DNA from: Macropodus opercularis
Taxonomy: Eukaryota; Chordata; Actinopteri; Anabantiformes; Osphronemidae
Assembly: GCA_030770545.1 (NCBI GenBank)
Contig: CM061099.1
Span: forward strand, 12,159,001 to 12,223,000
DNA length: 64,000 bases
Direction: 5' to 3'
A program made the position numbers and the translations under genes. How positions within the stretch are numbered: position 1 is the stretch's first letter; each line of letters starts with the position of its first letter. Shown piece by piece: positions 48,106-64,000 of the stretch. The notes beneath the pieces were generated by a model. It had not been told where the DNA came from, ran no database searches, and saw nothing but the letters and a program-made list of their open reading frames with translations.

Positions 48106-50250
48106 ATGCTCCCGGCTCAGGAGGCAGCTAAGATCTACCACACCAACTACGTGCGTAACGCCCGCGCCATGGGCGTCCTGTGGATCGTCTTCACCATCAC
48201 CTTCGCCGTCATCACCGTGGTGGTGTTCATCCAGCCGTACTGGATCGGGGACAGCGTCAACACGCCGCAGGCCGGATACTTCGGCCTCTTCCACTACTGC
48301 ATCGGGAACGCGCTCACCTCGGAGCTCACCTGCAAAGGGAGCGCGCTGGACTTCGGCTCCATCCCGTCGGGTGCGTTCAAGACGGCCATGTTCTTCGTGG
48401 GTATCTCCATGCTGCTGGTGGTGGGGAGCATCGTCTGCTTGAGCCTGTTTTTCTTCTGCAACGCGGGGAGCGTGTACAAGATCTGCGCCTGGATGCAGCT
48501 GGCCTCCAGTGAGCCCCAGGGTTTGACCAAGCCTACGCGTAATAGGGACGGGGATCACCCTCTAAAGTTGCTTAGCCCTGTAGGCAGATCAGAGTGTCCA
48601 TGCTGCGTCCTGTCACCGCGGTAGTAAAACCACCTGGTGGGTTTGTTGGGCTGATTGGTGCAGCTGAAAAAGTCACCCGGTGTGATATAAACACGCATTT
48701 CAGTTCAAACTATGGCTCTATACAAAGATAAATACATTCTAATCAATAATCGGAACACTAATAAAAAAATCTATAAAGGTATCATCTGCCTTCAAATTAT
48801 GAGTAGAATCCTCCTTAAATGGTTGTAAAGCAAGTGGAAGCCAAGGTTTCTAATCTCAGACCGTCTGTTAGACTTGGTGACACAATAGAGGCCATTCAAC
48901 CCTCAGATGGAAATATGAACAACGCACAGACAAACTCCTGCAGTGGCTTTAAATGTTTGATGACTTAGTGAAACTGGTCGTTTCATTAGGACATCGAGCA
49001 ACTTTTCGTGAGTCTCCAGGCACAGTCACGCCTGCAAACACGAGCGTGAAAGACGAGTCTGTTTTTGAAACATGAAGCAGCTTGTGAACAGATGTAGCAG
49101 CGAGTGAAAGGACAGGTCTGTAATGAGACAAATAATGAGATCGACCTGGAGGTGTGCAGTTACACTTTCTCCTCTTTCCTACACACCACACTCCAGATAT
49201 GCACATTTGTGAGGACTAAGCAGAATTTTAGCCCTCGACTGTGAGGAACCTTTTGCCAAGTAAGGACGGATCAAGGTTAAGACTTGGTTTTACGCTTGTG
49301 TTTAGCTTAGGGAAATTGTTAGCACTGGGACTAGACATTAGGTTATAATGGACACGGATATCTGATGGTGTTTAGGTCCGAATATCGCACAAATGCACAT
49401 TATGTCTGTAACTGAGAATGCATTCAAATATCCAAATGAGCCTGAGAGGCTTTTAAATGTCAGAGCTTGATGCTACTTGATTCATCAAACATGTTTGATT
49501 TACACTGTAACAGGTCTTGAATTTCACACCTTCTGAATGTTCGTGAGCTGAGGGGAAGTTACAGTTTTTACTGATGTTGCTACTCTTCACCTGATAGTCC
49601 ACATGGCTCTACATGATGAGGTGGGATGGCACAAGGCTGTTAGTCTGAAAAAAATGATCTTTCTGGCTCAGATGCTCCAGAGTTGCTAGGCAACACAATC
49701 GAGTGTGCGTATTATTTGTGGTTGCTGCTATTGCTTCAGGTTGAGAAGCTAAAATGGTGACCATCCCAACTCCCCCCCCTTTTTTTTCCTTTCTCTCTGA
49801 GGTACGTGCATGGTGATTGGGTGTATGATCTATCCTGATGGTTGGGATTCAGAGGAGGTGAAGCGCATGTGCGGCCAGCGGACTGACAAATACACCCTGG
49901 GTAACTGCACGGTGCGCTGGGCCTACATCCTGGCCATAATCAGCATCATGGACTCTCTCACACTCTCCTTCCTGGCCTTCAGCCTGGGCAGTCGGCAGGA
50001 CAAGCTGCTCCCCGAGGACTTCCAGGTGGAGGAGAAAGGTATCGGAGCGAAGGGAGGGTGTAGGAACACTGCTGTGGGAGAGACTCATGCTGCTTGACAA
50101 CGAGGAGACAAAGAAGCAGGAAGATTAGCTCAGTCTCAAAACCCAACCAAGCTACTTGCATATTAACACAACATGTCATTGTTTAAACTGCTGATTTCAC
50201 CTCAACTTTTCAGTAACGTTGCTTTTCTCTCAACCACAGATAACGCATAG
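48106..50250 (+). CDS. lhfpl5: lhfpl5 (TMHS): LHFPL tetraspan subfamily member 5, complete
   Basis: Four-pass membrane protein. Its mammalian orthologue couples tip-link protocadherin-15 to the hair-cell mechanotransduction channel, and loss causes deafness DFNB67. Exons are 48106-48508, 49802-50038 and 50240-50250, totalling 651 nt (216 aa plus stop; human 219). The ATG follows an in-frame TGA at 48079 and gives [18 protein letters not shown]. Membrane segments lie near residues 22-42, 94-117, 122-147 and 178-200. [26 protein letters not shown] and [10 protein letters not shown] favour LHFPL5 over LHFPL3 and LHFPL4, and tail-to-tail synteny with srpk1 agrees. Fish often have lhfpl5a and lhfpl5b; which one this is cannot be decided. 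The tiny last exon (EEK|DNA-stop) is inferred from a good donor and acceptor; intron retention would instead end after 18 other residues at 50097. Confidence 0.92.
49682..49694. promoter_or_regulatory. X-box-like motif in lhfpl5 intron 1
   Basis: GTTGCTAGGCAAC has two RFX half-sites (GTTGC and GCAAC) separated by three bases and fits GTTRCYNRGYAAC. It lies about 110 bp before exon 2 of lhfpl5. An identical 13-mer occurs at 4665-4677 in a kif21b intron. Confidence 0.35.
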
Positions 50251-52000
50251 ATGTCCCATGAGCAGCGCTGAGATGGACAGGAACTGAAGAGGTTTACTGT
50301 TTAGATGAATGACATGGCTTCAGGACAGTAAATGTATATAAACGATGGATTAGCCAGAATCGTAGGAACGTAAGAGATGTTTGAAAACATCCCTTTAGAA
50401 GAAAAGTGTCAGATCACAATTATGATTCCAGATCCTATGGACTGAGATAACACCAAACTTGGGCCTTTTGACATGTCACATCTGTTAGATGCTCACAAAG
50501 ACGATACAAGAAGCTACCAAAGAAAAATAAACACTAACATCCCCATGTGAGAATCTGAGGCACAATGAAAGCTCAAGAGTGGTACTCCCCATCCAATCAC
50601 CCGTTTGGAGACACTGGATTGTTGTGAAAGAAAGTAGGAGTTTAACAGTACTGTAATTTCTGATTTAAAAATAAACTGATTTCTTCCCTTAGATACAGGA
50701 TCAATTTTATCTATTTAGATTTCTGTAAAACAAGATTGTTGGCATTTTATGAAAAAGGACTAAATATGTCCTAGTATATGTCTCCTAATAGTGCAACCGT
50801 TCAGTCAACCGTGATGATGCATGAGGGAACCACAGCAGAGTTCGAAAAATGTTTATTCTTATTACTTACAGAAAACAAACAGAGAGAATTAATAAAGAGA
50901 TTGTATAGAAAAACAATTAAAATGGTTTTGAGGAATTCATAGCATTAGTTTTTAGTACAATCCATATTTTCTAATTCAACATCTGCACTGAGGAAACTAA
51001 ACTTTCATACGGTGGGAAATCACTCCAACATTCGTCAAAACGAGCGTTAAAAAATGTCTTTACCTCATATCTTGTGCCTTCAAACTACACTGGTGGCAGT
51101 CTGTCCTAAACACTGTGCAAAGCTGATGCTGCAGGTAGGGACTAGGAGGCGACTCTTTGGTACTACTACTACTTGTACTCTACACATCATCATCGTACAG
51201 AATGACAAAGCCATTTCTTTTAAACAGACAGTAACTAATCAAGGTATGAAACAGCATTTGGTAAGTCGCCTTTTGTTCACATTTTTTTGTAGAGTGCTTT
51301 GTTTCCCCCTAAGACAACATGAAACAATGTTTATTCTAAAAATACCTGGAACAATAAAAATCTTGCACAGCTTGGTTCCGCTGAAAATAAAAGTGTCGCT
51401 CTCCAAACTTGGTGCACAATATTGAGATGAATGAGTTTCCCGTCCCCCGTGGTGCTGTCTGCACACAGATGTAAAGCGTTTCAGGCTAAAGCTAACAATA
51501 TTGCTAAGAACGTTACTAGCCAGACGTTGGCATTATGCAGTTATTCTGAGCTCTTTGCACACATTTGACAGCTAAAGGCAGCAAATTCGACAAAGCTCGG
51601 TCAGGGACTGGCAGACAGAGGGGGAATCTGCTCATTTGTGACGCTTGATGGTGACAACGCGATTCTGATGGTAATCTTCATGTCTATGTAAATGCTTTGG
51701 AATCTGATGAAGTTTATAACCTAGAGCTAAAAATTCCTGACAATAAGTCACTGCAGAGAAAGATGTGGCTTGATAAGCAGCTACTAACAGAAAAAAAAAA
51801 GTTCTTTCTTTAACCAGTGTAATCTATACCAAACCAAAGCCCCAGCAGCAATTAACTTGCAATTAATTGAACGTATGTGGAGGTAGCCCCTGAGAGCCAT
51901 AACAGGAGGGGGCAGGCACGATGCAGCCACAGGCTCTCGCAGAAATTAATAAGTGTTTACTGTGTAGATCTTTAAGCCTAATGTTGTGCAGGAGTTGCCT
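50251..52000. other. tail-to-tail intergenic region, lhfpl5 and srpk1 3' UTRs
   Basis: Contains plus-strand AATAAA hexamers at 50526-50531 and 50670-50675 (candidate lhfpl5 ends) and minus-strand AATAAA at 51330-51335 and 50852-50857 (candidate srpk1 ends). If distal sites are used the two 3' UTRs could nearly meet or overlap. I see no coding sequence or repeat family in it. Confidence 0.55.
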
Positions 52001-63952
<11,952 letters not shown>

Positions 63953-64000
63953 CTGAAAAGGAGAAACACTGCGGTTACAAGACGCGTAACACAACCTTCA

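Overview
The window looks like teleost fish nuclear DNA. It has multi-exon genes with short introns and canonical GT-AG junctions, many (CA)n microsatellites, fish-type LINE 3' tails and a TTAA-flanked MITE. I reconstructed three protein-coding genes by joining exons in both phase and homology. The species was not identified. There is no prokaryotic, viral or CRISPR content.

Layout. (1) 1-3544: 3' flank and probable 3' UTR of kif21b. (2) 3545-41661, minus strand: complete kif21b, 34 coding exons, 1693 codons plus stop. Exon 1 ([14 protein letters not shown]) lies 15 kb from exon 2. The order is kinesin motor (exons 2-8), coiled-coil stalk (9-21), Ser-rich hinge (22-27) and WD40 propeller (28-34). 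(3) 41.66-42.0 kb: CpG-rich kif21b promoter and leader. (4) 42.0-48.1 kb: intergenic, with a CCAAT/GC-box patch near 43.14 kb, an X-box at 46515 and a LINE tail at 47.5 kb. (5) 48106-50250, plus strand: complete lhfpl5, 3 coding exons, 216 aa. (6) 50251-52000: tail-to-tail intergenic stretch. (7) 52001-63952, minus strand: srpk1 from coding exon 2 to the stop, 15 exons. The initiator exon lies beyond the window's right edge.

The genes do not form a pathway. Kif21b is a microtubule-regulating kinesin, Lhfpl5 is a tetraspan subunit of the hair-cell mechanotransduction complex, and Srpk1 is an SR-protein kinase. The lhfpl5-srpk1 tail-to-tail pair matches the human 6p21 arrangement. Human KIF21B is on 1q32, so its proximity here marks a rearrangement between lineages.

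The most interesting signals concern splicing and regulation rather than a new system. srpk1 has a textbook U12-type intron, and a 26-nt microexon whose loss would frameshift the kinase. kif21b has a CFTR-exon-9-like (TG)nT5 acceptor, a tandem triple-CAG acceptor, a GTTTCT donor and start-stop uORFs. RFX X-box matches flank lhfpl5. I found no convincing undescribed biological system.
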